Source: a virus
DNA: 54,410 nt
IMG/VR virus record: IMGVR_UViG_3300044739_000092
Span: 1 to 54,410 of that record
Direction: 5' to 3' (one strand)
Positions 21,633 to 30,157 of the stretch are shown in pieces; within the stretch, counting starts at the first letter, position 1, and the number at the start of each line of letters is the position of its first letter. The position numbers were made by a program, and so were the translations under genes. The notes under the pieces are model-generated. The model was not told the DNA's origin. It did no database searches and was given only the letters and a program-made list of their open reading frames with translations.

Positions 21633-23159
21633 GTGCCGATCAATGTCGATGCGCCCCGGTCGCCCGGGTGGTGGCTGAATCGGCTGTCGGGGCGGCTGAT
21701 GGACCGTGAGCGGCAGCGGCGGTTCCAGGAGTTGGCGGATCGGCTGGACGGGAAGCCGCCGCTGCCTGTTGGGGCGGCGAATGCGCGGAAGGCGTTCGAG
21801 GCGTTCCAGCGGAAGGCGTGTTCGAACCTGGCGGAGCTGATCGTGGAGGCTACGCGGGAGCGGATGCGCCCGACGGGGATCCGGACGTCGGCCGACGGGG
21901 ATGAGACGGGTGACACGGAGGCGTGGCGGATCTACCGCCGCGCCGGTCTGACGGTGGAGACCGCCGAGGTCCTGGACCTGATGCTGGGCATGTCCGAGGG
22001 CTACATGCTGGTCGGGCCGGTGGATGAGGGCACGGGTGCTCCGGTGGTCACGGCGGAGGATCCGCGGTGGGCGATCACGGAGAACGATCCGGCGCAGCCT
22101 GCGAAGGTGTTGGCGTCGCTGAAGATGCTCCACGACGATGCGGATGACGTGGACCGGGCGTACCTGATCTTGGCGCCGGACGTTGAGGCGGGCCGGCCGA
22201 AGGTGACCCAGTTCGTGGCGTCCCGTGAGGCGCGGAAGCTCACCGGCTGGCGGATGGAGTTCAACGCGCGGACCTGGGGCTGGGACACCGACCGGGGCGG
22301 CGTGGATGGTGCGGCGCTGGTCGTGGACCGGGTGCCTATGGTGCGGTTCCTGAACCGGCGCGGTCTGGGCGAGTTCGAGCCGCACACGGATCTGCTGGAC
22401 CGGATCAACCACACCATCCTTGACCGGATGGTTGTGAGCGCGATGCAGGCGTTCCGGCAGCGGGCGATCAAGGGTTTGCCGACGGTCTACCCGGCCGGGC
22501 ATCCGAAGGCCGGGGAGGAGATCGACTACGAGGGCATGTTCATCGCGGACCCGGCGGCGTTCTGGCTTCTGCCGGAAGCGGCGGAGGTGTGGGAGTCGGG
22601 GCAGCTGGATCTGACGCCGATCCTGGCGTCGGTGAAGGACGACTTTCAGCACGTCAGCGCGGTGACGCGGACACCGATGCACATGCTTCAGCCAGCGGGT
22701 GAGAACCAGTCGGCGGAGGGCGCCGGCCTGGCTCGTGAGGGTCTGGTGTTCAAGACGGAGGACCGGATCGACCGGGCGGACAATCCGCTGACGTCGGTGG
22801 TGTCGCTGTGCTTCCAGTACATGCCGGATGAGGTGCGGTACGCGGATGGTCCTGACGGGCGGCTGGACCGGGCCGACATGGACAAGTTGCAGATCATCTG
22901 GGCGCCGGTGGAGCGCCTGTCGTTGATGGAACGCGCGGATGCGTGGTCGAAGACGCAGGACATGCCGTTCCGGACGCGGCTGGTGAAGATTTTCGGGATG
23001 GCGCCGCACGAGGCGGATCAGGTGGTGGCGGAGCAGACCGCGGACCTGGCCCGGTTGGCGGCGTTCGCACCCCGCCCGCAGCTGGTGCAGCCGCAGCAGT
23101 CCGCGGCCGTGCAGCCGCAGTCCACCGAGGCGGCGCGGGCCAGTGGCGCTGTCGCCTGA
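21633..23159 (+). CDS. Portal protein
   Basis: 508 residues with SPP1 gp6-like portal features: WWLNRLSGRLMDRERQRRF at the N-terminus, GYMLVGPVDEGTGAPVVTAEDP, strand-rich stem residues, FNARTWGWD, VPMVRFLNRRGLGEFEPHTDLLDRINHTILDRM (the long portal helix), and a Gln-rich tail. It forms the twelve-fold ring at the capsid vertex. The end overlaps the MuF gene by 17 bases. Confidence 0.93.
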   Translation: MPINVDAPRSPGWWLNRLSGRLMDRERQRRFQELADRLDGKPPLPVGAANARKAFEAFQRKACSNLAELIVEATRERMRPTGIRTSADGDETGDTEAWRIYRRAGLTVETAEVLDLMLGMSEGYMLVGPVDEGTGAPVVTAEDPRWAITENDPAQPAKVLASLKMLHDDADDVDRAYLILAPDVEAGRPKVTQFVASREARKLTGWRMEFNARTWGWDTDRGGVDGAALVVDRVPMVRFLNRRGLGEFEPHTDLLDRINHTILDRMVVSAMQAFRQRAIKGLPTVYPAGHPKAGEEIDYEGMFIADPAAFWLLPEAAEVWESGQLDLTPILASVKDDFQHVSAVTRTPMHMLQPAGENQSAEGAGLAREGLVFKTEDRIDRADNPLTSVVSLCFQYMPDEVRYADGPDGRLDRADMDKLQIIWAPVERLSLMERADAWSKTQDMPFRTRLVKIFGMAPHEADQVVAEQTADLARLAAFAPRPQLVQPQQSAAVQPQSTEAARASGAVA

Positions 23160-23997
23160 GCAGGCCGCGGCGGTGGCCGCCGGGTATCAGCAGGCGATGT
23201 CGCAGGTCCGTGAGCAGGTGGCGGCGGCGGTTGAGGCGGCGTGGCGGGCGTTGACGGCGTGGCGGGATGAGGACATCGACGGGTTCGTCCGCCAGGTGGT
23301 GCCGGTGGTGCTGGGTGGTCAGCAGGCGATGGCGGCGCTCGTGGACGCCTATTTCGCGGATCTGCGGTCGGCGGCTCTGGGTTTGCCGGCGCGGCCGTCG
23401 GGTGTGCGGATGGCGCGGGTGACTGGTGCGGCGGCCCGGAACGGCACGGCGCCGGAGGTGGTGTACCGGCGCGCGGGTGAGCAGGTGTGGACGGACCTGT
23501 CGCGCGGGAAGCCGCTCGAGGAGGCCGTTCAGCACGGGCTGGATCGGGCGACGAAGGCCGCGGAGACGGACCTGCAGCGGACGAAGACGTTGGCGGCGCG
23601 GGAGGTCCTGGCGAACGACCGCGAGGTGAGCGGTTTCCGCCGGGTCCTGGTCGGCGAGGAGAACTGCGGACTGTGCGTGGTGGCTTCGACGCAGCGGTAC
23701 CACCGCAAGGAACTGCTGCCGATCCACCCGGGCTGTGACTGTGGTGTCGCCCCGGACTACGGGGGCGACTCGGGTCAGGTCATAGACGAGGGCATCCTCG
23801 CGGCTGCGCATGAGGCGATCCGGTCGACGTTCGGGATCTCGGATGCCGCAGCGCGGAACCCGGACTACCGGAAGCTGATTCTGGTGCGTGAGCACGGGGA
23901 GCTCGGTCCGCAGTTGACGGTCCGGTCCCACCGGTTCACGGGCCCGGAGGCGTTGCGCTCCAAGTTGGACCTGTCCGGCCTCCCTGGGGGCCGCTGA
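23143..23997 (+). CDS. MuF-like minor capsid protein
   Basis: 284 residues, helical N-terminal half and a C-terminal domain with LVGEENCGLCVVASTQRYHRKE and LLPIHPGCDCGVAP, the Cys/His pattern of MuF/SPP1 gp7 heads. Such proteins bind the portal and enter the capsid, and may be ejected. No toxin domain is fused here. GTG start overlaps the portal stop. Confidence 0.85.
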   Translation: MALSPEQAAAVAAGYQQAMSQVREQVAAAVEAAWRALTAWRDEDIDGFVRQVVPVVLGGQQAMAALVDAYFADLRSAALGLPARPSGVRMARVTGAAARNGTAPEVVYRRAGEQVWTDLSRGKPLEEAVQHGLDRATKAAETDLQRTKTLAAREVLANDREVSGFRRVLVGEENCGLCVVASTQRYHRKELLPIHPGCDCGVAPDYGGDSGQVIDEGILAAAHEAIRSTFGISDAAARNPDYRKLILVREHGELGPQLTVRSHRFTGPEALRSKLDLSGLPGGR

Positions 23998-24002
23998 GAC
24001 TT

Positions 24003-24018
24003 CCCCGCGTTCGCGGGG
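24003..24018 (+). terminator. Hairpin before scaffold operon
   Basis: CCCCGC-GTTC-GCGGGG, six pairs with a four-base loop, in the 65-base gap behind the MuF gene. It is too short and lacks a T-run for a strong terminator; a processing or attenuation site is more likely. Confidence 0.45.
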
Positions 24019-24062
24019 GCCGCCCGTCAGGGCATCCATCCATCCCGACATGGGAGACACGC

Positions 24063-24224
24063 ATGAGCCGACCGATCGTCGAGCCGTCCGCAGATTTGCG
24101 GCAGGCCGCTGCCCAGATGCGGCAGATGTTTATCGCGCTGCTGAACGAGGGATTCGAAGAGCGACAGGCTCTCGCGATCCTCGGACAGGTCATCGCGGCA
24201 GGCTCCAAGCAGCAGGACCAGTGA
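24063..24224 (+). CDS. 53-residue helical protein
   Basis: MSRPIVEPSADLRQAAAQ, MRQMFIALLNEGFEERQALAIL and a Gln-rich end. GGGAGA precedes the ATG at good spacing, and the stop shares a base with the scaffold ATG (TGATG). It resembles tiny proteins found before scaffold genes in several actinophages (pattern FxALxxxGFxxxQAxxIL), role unknown. Confidence 0.7.
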   Translation: MSRPIVEPSADLRQAAAQMRQMFIALLNEGFEERQALAILGQVIAAGSKQQDQ

Positions 24225-24946
24225 TGGGCGGGCAGCCGTACCTGCGGCATCCGCTGACCGGTGCGCCCCTCGTTCCGCTCGGCATGAGCCGTCGGGGGCC
24301 GATCTGGCCGATCCTCGGCGCCGCGGGAGACGGAGACGGTGGGGACGGCAACAACGACCAGGGTGGTGACGCCGGGAGCTCTGGTGACGGCGGTGGCGGG
24401 TCCGACAAGGGCTTCCCGGCCGACACGCCCGTCGCCGAGATGACGGACGCCCAGCAGGCGGCGTACTGGAAGCACCAGTCCCGCAAGCACGAGAACACCG
24501 CCAAGGCGCGCGCCGATTACGACGCGTTGAAGGCCCGCGCGGCAAAGGCCGACGAACTGGAAGCTGCGACCGCCACCGAGACCGACAAGGCGATCAAGGC
24601 GGCCCGTGACGAGGCCGCCGCCGAAACCCTGCGCGCCACGGCGCCCCGGCTGGTCCGGGCCGAGTTCCGTGCGGCAGCGAAGGGTGTCCTGTCCGACGAG
24701 CAGCGCGATGCGCTCCTCGAGGACCTGGACCTCACGAAGTACCTCACCGACAAGGGCGAGGTGGACGAGGACAAGGTCGCAAGGAAGGTGAAGGCGTTCG
24801 CGCCGGCCGGCAACAACGGCGGGTCGGGTGGCCGCCCCGACATGGGGCAGGGCCGCCGAGCAGGTGCGGCGCAGTCCAAGGCATCTGCCGGCAAGGCCGA
24901 GGCCGCTCGCCGGTTCGGCGAGAAAACGACAGCAGCAACCCAGTAA
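24224..24946 (+). CDS. Capsid scaffolding protein
   Basis: 240 residues. Acidic Gly/Asp-rich linker (GDGDGGDGNNDQGGDAGSSG), the pattern AAYWKHQSRKHENTAKARADYDAL, which is a hallmark of actinophage scaffolds, long coiled coil, and a basic Gly/Arg-rich tail that would contact the capsid shell. It precedes the decoration and capsid genes. It is expected to be removed on maturation. Confidence 0.88.
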   Translation: MGGQPYLRHPLTGAPLVPLGMSRRGPIWPILGAAGDGDGGDGNNDQGGDAGSSGDGGGGSDKGFPADTPVAEMTDAQQAAYWKHQSRKHENTAKARADYDALKARAAKADELEAATATETDKAIKAARDEAAAETLRATAPRLVRAEFRAAAKGVLSDEQRDALLEDLDLTKYLTDKGEVDEDKVARKVKAFAPAGNNGGSGGRPDMGQGRRAGAAQSKASAGKAEAARRFGEKTTAATQ

Positions 24947-24950
24947 CTAC

Positions 24951-24972
24951 GCGGTTCGGAGCCTCCGACCGC
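24951..24972 (+). terminator. Small hairpin upstream of the capsid genes
   Basis: GCGGTTCGGA-gcc-TCCGACCGC, nine pairs with one bulge, in the 45-base gap after the scaffold gene and before AAGGAG of the next gene. It probably sets mRNA stability or decay around the highly expressed capsid genes. Confidence 0.4.
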
Positions 24973-24991
24973 CGATACCTAAGGAGTACGC

Positions 24992-25420
24992 ATGACCTAC
25001 ATCGGGGTCGAGAGCACCGCGTACCAGGTCGAGAAGCGGTCGTGGCTGCTGAGCCAGCACGGCACCGACCCCGGTACGACTCCGTCGATCACGCTCGACG
25101 TGTCCGCGTTCACCGCGGCCACGCACTACCCGGACGGGTACCTGAAGTCGGGGATCGTCCTCGGGCCGATCACGGCGACGGGTCTGTACGGCCCGTACGA
25201 CGACTCGCTCACCACCGGGCAGCAGGTCGCCGCAGGGATCCTGTTCAGCTCCGTCAAGGTGCCGAGCCTGAGCGACACCACCAAGGACGTGGGCGGGGCG
25301 ATGGTCGTTCACGGCTTCGTGAAGCGGTCGAAGCTCCCCATCGCGAACGCCGCCACGGGCCGCGGGTACATCGACACCGCAGGCGAGACCGACCTCAAGC
25401 TCATCCACTTCTCTGCCTGA
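24992..25420 (+). CDS. Head decoration protein (lambda gpD-like)
   Basis: 142 residues: LLSQHGTDPGTTPSITLDVSAFT, YLKSGIVLGPITATGLYGPYD, GILFSSVKVPSLS. Beta-strand pattern and position directly before a lambda gpE-like capsid gene match decoration proteins. AAGGAG ribosome site. It stabilises the shell after expansion. Confidence 0.8.
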   Translation: MTYIGVESTAYQVEKRSWLLSQHGTDPGTTPSITLDVSAFTAATHYPDGYLKSGIVLGPITATGLYGPYDDSLTTGQQVAAGILFSSVKVPSLSDTTKDVGGAMVVHGFVKRSKLPIANAATGRGYIDTAGETDLKLIHFSA

Positions 25421-25447
25421 CCGGCCGAAAAAGGAGACTGAACCAGC

Positions 25448-26485
25448 ATGGCTATCTTCTTCGACGCGCCGGTTGCCCCGGATGCGCTCACTGCGTTCGT
25501 CCGTGAGGTGCCGACCCCGTCGGTCCTCGCCCTGTCCAGCCTGTTCCCCACAAGGTTCGTGGACAGCAACACCGTGGACTTCGCGGAGATCGTCCGTACC
25601 AACCGCACGGCCCGGTACCGGTCGTTCGACGGCCGGATCCACGTGTCCGAGCGGGACACCGGCAGCGAGAAGCGCGTCAAGCTCCTCCCGCTGTCGTCCT
25701 CGCTGAGCATGGGCGAGTACGAGCGGCTCCAGCTGGAGTTCGCCCGCACCTCGGGCACCAACCAGCAGGCCCTCGCGAACGCGGTCTACAACGACGCGGA
25801 GAGCCTGACCCGTGAGGTCCAGAACCGGCTCGAGCAGGCCTGGGGCGATGTCGTCACCGACGGGAAGCTGACGATCAACGAGAACGGCTACGCCGGTGAG
25901 GCCGACTTCGGCGTGCCGGGGACTCACATCGTCACCGCGGGCACGGTGTGGACGAACCCGGCGGCGCTGATGTTCACGGACATCCGCACGTGGACGGACG
26001 TGTACATCGCAACGAACGGCTTCGCGCCCGGCTCGATGCGCACGTCGACCCGGATCCTGCGTGCGGCGCAGACGAACACCGAGTTCATCAACGCGATCCG
26101 CGGTGCTGCCGCGGGTGCGACGCGGGTGTCCCTGCAGGAGATCAACGATCTCCTGTCGGGTGAGGGTCTGCCGACGTTCGACCTGCCGTACGACACGATG
26201 GTCAGCATCGATGACGTGAGTACGCGGGTGGTCGGTGACGACAAGGTGGTGTTCGTGCCGCCGAACATCGCGGACCTGGGGTACACGGCGTTCGGGCTGT
26301 CGGCGACTGCGCTGGAGCTCGTGAACTCCAACGTGTCGGACCTCTCGTTCTCCGAGGCGCCGGGGATCGTCGGCGTGGTCATCAAGGACGGGCCTCCGTT
26401 CCGGCAGTTCACGTACGTGGACGCGGTGGCGATGCCGATCCTGGCGAACGCCAAGCTCCTCATGGTCGCCGACGTGGCTGCGTGA
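25448..26485 (+). CDS. Major capsid protein (gpE family)
   Basis: 345 residues with the gpE family pattern: FFDAPVAPDALTAFVREVP, LSSLFPTRFVDSNTVDFAEI, RTARYRSFDGRIHVSERD, the central MGEYERLQLEFAR spine helix, and a C-terminal FVPPNIADLGYTAFGLSATALEL. This group of HK97-fold proteins uses a separate scaffold and a decoration protein, both present here. Strong ribosome site AAGGAGA. Confidence 0.93.
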   Translation: MAIFFDAPVAPDALTAFVREVPTPSVLALSSLFPTRFVDSNTVDFAEIVRTNRTARYRSFDGRIHVSERDTGSEKRVKLLPLSSSLSMGEYERLQLEFARTSGTNQQALANAVYNDAESLTREVQNRLEQAWGDVVTDGKLTINENGYAGEADFGVPGTHIVTAGTVWTNPAALMFTDIRTWTDVYIATNGFAPGSMRTSTRILRAAQTNTEFINAIRGAAAGATRVSLQEINDLLSGEGLPTFDLPYDTMVSIDDVSTRVVGDDKVVFVPPNIADLGYTAFGLSATALELVNSNVSDLSFSEAPGIVGVVIKDGPPFRQFTYVDAVAMPILANAKLLMVADVAA

Positions 26486-26500
26486 GAGGGCTGATCTGAG

Positions 26501-26854
26501 ATGGCGAAGCTGACGAGCACGGTCCACGTGCACCGCATGGAGAAGAACGAGCAGGGCCGCGAGTACGTGGCGGAGACGCGCGTGTTCGGGCCGGACGACA
26601 AGGTCCCGGCGGAGTGGGCGAAGCTGATCACGAACCCGGCTGCCTGGGAGGGCGGCGAGCCTCCGAAGTCCGCTGATGCCGGTGACGGCGGGCCCGCCGC
26701 GTCGGCGGATCCGAGTGCGGAGCCGCCGCGGTCGGGCAAGGGCTCCGGCGTCGAGGTGTGGCGGGCGCACGCTGCCCACCTCGGCGTGGTGGTTCCGGAG
26801 GATGCGTCGCGGGACGACATCGTCGCGGCGGTCGACGCGCACAACGCCGCCTGA
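26501..26854 (+). CDS. 117-residue head-region protein with SAP/HeH-like C-terminus
   Basis: N-terminal strands (STVHVHRMEKNEQGREYVAETRVFGP), a disordered Gly/Pro/Ser stretch, and a C-terminal helix-extension-helix (VEVWRAHAAHLGVVVPEDASRDDIVAAVDAHN), a fold often found at the end of phage head proteins. Role is not known. It follows the capsid gene by 15 bases. Confidence 0.7.
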   Translation: MAKLTSTVHVHRMEKNEQGREYVAETRVFGPDDKVPAEWAKLITNPAAWEGGEPPKSADAGDGGPAASADPSAEPPRSGKGSGVEVWRAHAAHLGVVVPEDASRDDIVAAVDAHNAA

Positions 26855-26860
26855 TCTGTC

Positions 26861-26892
26861 GCCCGGCGGGACGGGACCTGTTCCCGCCGGGC
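26861..26892 (+). terminator. Strong hairpin after the head genes
   Basis: GCCCGGCGGGA and TCCCGCCGGGC pair over 11 bp around ten bases. It starts only seven bases after the stop codon. No T-run. It is a good candidate for partial termination or 3'-end protection of the capsid mRNA. Confidence 0.7.
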
Positions 26893-26928
26893 GGCCGTCA
26901 CACCAACTTGCTCGAAAGGGGATCCGCC

Positions 26929-27159
26929 ATGGCGGACGTGATCGACCCTGCCCGCCCTGTGCGGACCTGCATCGGATGCGGGCAGTCCGACGACCACCCG
27001 AAGGACCAGGTGGTGCTCGGCGCCGGCGAATCGGTGTTCTGGCACATGGACTGCCACGTCATCGCCACCGGCTGCGAGTCGTGCCGGGCGCAGATCGACG
27101 GCGCGGATGGTGCGACCGGTTCGGCGCTTCACCGGCACCTGATGACGAAGGGCGGCTGA
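26929..27159 (+). CDS. 76-residue zinc-ribbon protein
   Basis: Pattern CIGCGQSDDHPKDQVVL, FWHMDCH and CESCRAQIDG: a single zinc site of actinophage proteins situated after the capsid genes. It ends two bases before the next GTG. The function is unknown; it may be a minor virion protein or assembly helper. Confidence 0.65.
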   Translation: MADVIDPARPVRTCIGCGQSDDHPKDQVVLGAGESVFWHMDCHVIATGCESCRAQIDGADGATGSALHRHLMTKGG

Positions 27160-27160
27160 C

Positions 27161-27544
27161 GTGGCGAACATCGTGCAGGCGGAGTCGAACCGGCTCCTCG
27201 ACGCGTCTCTCGGCACCGCGGCGTTCGTCGCTCCGACGACGCCGATGAAGCTGGCCCTGGACACTGTGAACGGCACCGCCACGGCGGCCGGTACGGAGGT
27301 CACGGGCGGCTCGTACGCGCGGCAGACGGTCGCGTTCACGGCGGCGTCGGCTGGTGCGACGGCGAACACGGCGCTGATCTCGTTCACGAACATGCCCGCG
27401 GCGACTGTGACCGGTGTCGAGGTCTTCGACTCGGCGGGGTCGCCTCGGCGGGTGTGGTTCGGTGCGCTGACCGCGTCTAAGACGACCGCGTCCGGTGACA
27501 CCCTGTCGTTCGCGGTGTCGGCCATCACGGTCGCCCTGTCGTGA
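27161..27544 (+). CDS. 127-residue structural protein
   Basis: Starts with a helix (QAESNRLLDASLGTAAF), then beta strands with TPMKLALDTVNGTATAAGTEVTGGSYARQTVAF. This is a common actinophage virion family that is found right after head genes or beside fibres (often named tail fibre). It probably decorates the capsid or neck. GTG start; four-base overlap with the next gene. Confidence 0.7.
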   Translation: MANIVQAESNRLLDASLGTAAFVAPTTPMKLALDTVNGTATAAGTEVTGGSYARQTVAFTAASAGATANTALISFTNMPAATVTGVEVFDSAGSPRRVWFGALTASKTTASGDTLSFAVSAITVALS

Positions 27545-28350
27545 GCCTGTACGGGTTCTGCGTCGCAACGCAGTCGGGTGAGTCGTTCCAGCAGGCGCAC
27601 GCCCGGCAGGTCGGGGTGTACGGGCAGCCGAGCGTGGTGCGCTGGTTCGACTCCGGCAGTGCGTCGGCGGGCGCGTGGAACCCGGGGAACGCGAACCTGC
27701 GGTGGCTCCTGGCCCAGCCGGCGGCCGTGTTCCCGACGTTCAAGTGCGATCCCGAGCTGATCAGCAACGGGTCGCAGGACGCGAAGCTGCGGACCCACAT
27801 CGGGCAGCTCCGCGCCGGCCGGGACGTGTTCGGCTACTGGCACGAGCGGGAAGACGAGGTCCTCGCCGGCACCTACAGCGTCGCGGACTTTCAGCGCGCG
27901 GACGCCCGCATTCGGGCGATCATCGACGCCACGAACCCGGGCCTGGACTTCGGTGCCGTGGTCATGGAGTACTCGATGCGCCCGGAGCGGGGCCCCACGC
28001 GTCCGCTGTCGGACTACTTCGTGCCGGGTGTGCACACGTCCCTGTGGTTCGACGTGTACTCGGGGTACGCGGAGGGTTCCGGGTATGTGCTGGATCCGCA
28101 GACGCAGTTCGGGAAGCTCGCGGCGCTGGCGCTGAAGCACGGTGTGCAGTGGGGCATCGGGGAGCTCGGGTCGGGTGTGCGGCCGGCGGGTCGGCCGGAG
28201 TTCCCGACGCGGGCTCAGTGGTTGGAGACCCGGACCGGGTGGCTGCTGTCGTGTGCGCGTCCGCCGCGGTGGGTGTGCTATTTCGCGAAGGGCGGCAGCG
28301 TGCTGGATGGCGATCCGGCTGCGGCGGCTGTCATGCAGAAGGTGGCCTGA
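27541..28350 (+). CDS. Glycoside hydrolase-like (GH26-like TIM barrel) virion protein
   Basis: 269 residues. It looks like a clan A (beta/alpha)8 hydrolase: RDVFGYWHEREDEV places the acid/base Glu near residue 102 in the H-E context of GH26, and WGIGELGSGVRP places the nucleophile Glu at residue 208. Typical spacing and both strand contexts fit; LDFGAVVMEYSMRP fits strand 5. No signal peptide. The gene is coupled by four bases to the upstream structural gene, and three bases separate it from a pectate-lyase-like gene. It could digest a surface polysaccharide before adsorption. Substrate cannot be read from the sequence; the fold is sure only to a moderate degree. Confidence 0.65.
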   Translation: MSLYGFCVATQSGESFQQAHARQVGVYGQPSVVRWFDSGSASAGAWNPGNANLRWLLAQPAAVFPTFKCDPELISNGSQDAKLRTHIGQLRAGRDVFGYWHEREDEVLAGTYSVADFQRADARIRAIIDATNPGLDFGAVVMEYSMRPERGPTRPLSDYFVPGVHTSLWFDVYSGYAEGSGYVLDPQTQFGKLAALALKHGVQWGIGELGSGVRPAGRPEFPTRAQWLETRTGWLLSCARPPRWVCYFAKGGSVLDGDPAAAAVMQKVA

Positions 28351-28353
28351 CCG

Positions 28354-30153
28354 GTGGATGCGTTCGCCAATGAGGCGACGACGACGCTGAACGGTGCGGT
28401 CCTGGCCGGTGCCACGTCGATGGTCGTCACCTCCGCCACGGGGTTCCCGGCTACGGCGCCGTACCTGGCCCGTGTCTCCGGGACGTTGACGGCGGGCGGG
28501 ACTGGCGTCGAGTACGTGCGGGTCACCGCCGGGGCGGGCACGACCACGTGGACGGTCGCGCGTGGCGTGGAGGCGCCGTACAGCACCGGGCTGGGGTTCG
28601 CGACCGCCGCGAAGGTCGAGGCGGTCTTCACCGCGGCGCAGCTCTCCGCGCTCGGCGGCCGGTTCGTGTCGGTGAAGGACCCGCAGTACGGCGCGAAGGG
28701 CGACAACGCCACCTCCGACACGGCGGCGATCAACGCGGCGATCACCGCGGCCAACGCTGCTGGTGGCGGTGTGGTGTTCATGCCACCCGGCACGTACTAC
28801 AACACCGGCACGATCGCGATGAAGGCGAACGTGGTCCTCCTCGGTTCCGGCCGGCAGGCCACCGTCATCCGGTGTGCGGCCGCCGCGACGGTGGGTGTGT
28901 CGATCTACGGCACGGACACGGCGAACCACCTGTACTACGCCGGCATCGAGCACCTGACCCTTGATGGTGACGACGGGACCGGGACGATCCTCGACGTGGC
29001 GTACGCGTCCGAGGTTCACCTTCGGGCCCTGTACATCCACAACAACCAGGGCTACGGCATGGATCTGGTCGAGGTGTGGGACTCGACGTTCTTCGACCTG
29101 TTCCTCGAGTTCACCGGCGGGACGACCGCCGGTGTCTCGTCCTTGCGTGTCATCGACTCCCGCGCCGCATCGGGGTTCGGGGCGGGTAACGACAGCTCCA
29201 ACGAGCTGTACTTCAAGAACCTGCACATCGAGCATTTCCGCGGCGGCGCGATCAAGGTCGAGCACGGGCCCGGCACCGGCGGGAACAACGGCATCTACTT
29301 CGACACGGTGAAGGTCGAGACGGCGTTCCTCGTTCAAGGCTCCACCGCGATCGAGGTCCAGCAGCAGACCGCGCGGATCCACCTGAAGAACGTCTACATG
29401 TACCTGGCGGCGTTCCTGACGGGGACGACGGTGGCGACCGGCATCAAGATGAACTCGGCGGGGCAGTCGTCGCTGAGGGACTGCTTCATCGGCAACGACG
29501 CGGTGGCGACGATCGGCGCCGCGGTGGACTTGGCGAACGGGTCGGCGCAGTCGTGCGTGATCGACAACGTCACCGGCGGCTACGGCACCGCGCCGACTGT
29601 GGCGCATCTGCGGCGCACGTCCGGTAGCGGGTACGTGGTCAACAACGTGAACGCCAACCTCGGGACGCTGTCGACCGGGCTGGAGGACGTGCAGAACCCG
29701 GCGTTGAAGTCGACAGCGGAAGCCTTCCGGTCGATCTCGGCGAATCAGACCACGACGTCCACCGCGGCGGTGGACCTGACGAACTTCGTGTTCCAGGTCG
29801 AGTCCGGGGCGACGTACATCCTCGAGGTGAACTTCATCAACCAGTCGTCCATCACGACGGCGGGGCCGCGGTACGCGATCGGCGGTACCGGTTCGGTTGC
29901 GGCGGCGGTGGGTGGGTGGTTGCGGATGTGGACGTCTACGTCGGCTGCGGTGAACACGATGATCACTGCGACGGGTGCTTCGACGGGGACGAATGTGGGG
30001 ACGGCGACGACGTCGTTTGTGACGGAGGGCCGGTTCCGGATTGTGCCGTCCGCGGCGGGGGCGTTGGCGATTCGGTGGAACATGTCGGCGGCTGGGACGG
30101 CGACGCTGGTGGCCGGTTCGTATGCGCGGTTGACGCGCGTCGGCGCGGTCTGA
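28354..30153 (+). CDS. Pectate-lyase superfamily beta-helix protein (tailspike-like)
   Basis: 599 residues. Residues ~1-100 are an adaptor (EATTTLNGAVLAGATSMVV, TWTVARGVEAPYSTG) found at the N-terminus of many phage appendages. The pectate-lyase-3 start VSVKDPQYGAKGDNATSD and AAINAAITAANAAGGG, VVFMPPGTYYNTGTI then follow near residues 110-155, and a right-handed beta-helix ends near residue 450. The C-terminal ~130 residues are a beta-rich receptor-type domain (VEVNFINQSS, ending SYARLTRVGAV). It should bind and perhaps cleave a polysaccharide. Its position between capsid and connector genes, not behind the tail genes, is unusual. Confidence 0.82.
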   Translation: MDAFANEATTTLNGAVLAGATSMVVTSATGFPATAPYLARVSGTLTAGGTGVEYVRVTAGAGTTTWTVARGVEAPYSTGLGFATAAKVEAVFTAAQLSALGGRFVSVKDPQYGAKGDNATSDTAAINAAITAANAAGGGVVFMPPGTYYNTGTIAMKANVVLLGSGRQATVIRCAAAATVGVSIYGTDTANHLYYAGIEHLTLDGDDGTGTILDVAYASEVHLRALYIHNNQGYGMDLVEVWDSTFFDLFLEFTGGTTAGVSSLRVIDSRAASGFGAGNDSSNELYFKNLHIEHFRGGAIKVEHGPGTGGNNGIYFDTVKVETAFLVQGSTAIEVQQQTARIHLKNVYMYLAAFLTGTTVATGIKMNSAGQSSLRDCFIGNDAVATIGAAVDLANGSAQSCVIDNVTGGYGTAPTVAHLRRTSGSGYVVNNVNANLGTLSTGLEDVQNPALKSTAEAFRSISANQTTTSTAAVDLTNFVFQVESGATYILEVNFINQSSITTAGPRYAIGGTGSVAAAVGGWLRMWTSTSAAVNTMITATGASTGTNVGTATTSFVTEGRFRIVPSAAGALAIRWNMSAAGTATLVAGSYARLTRVGAV

Positions 30154-30157
30154 CCTG

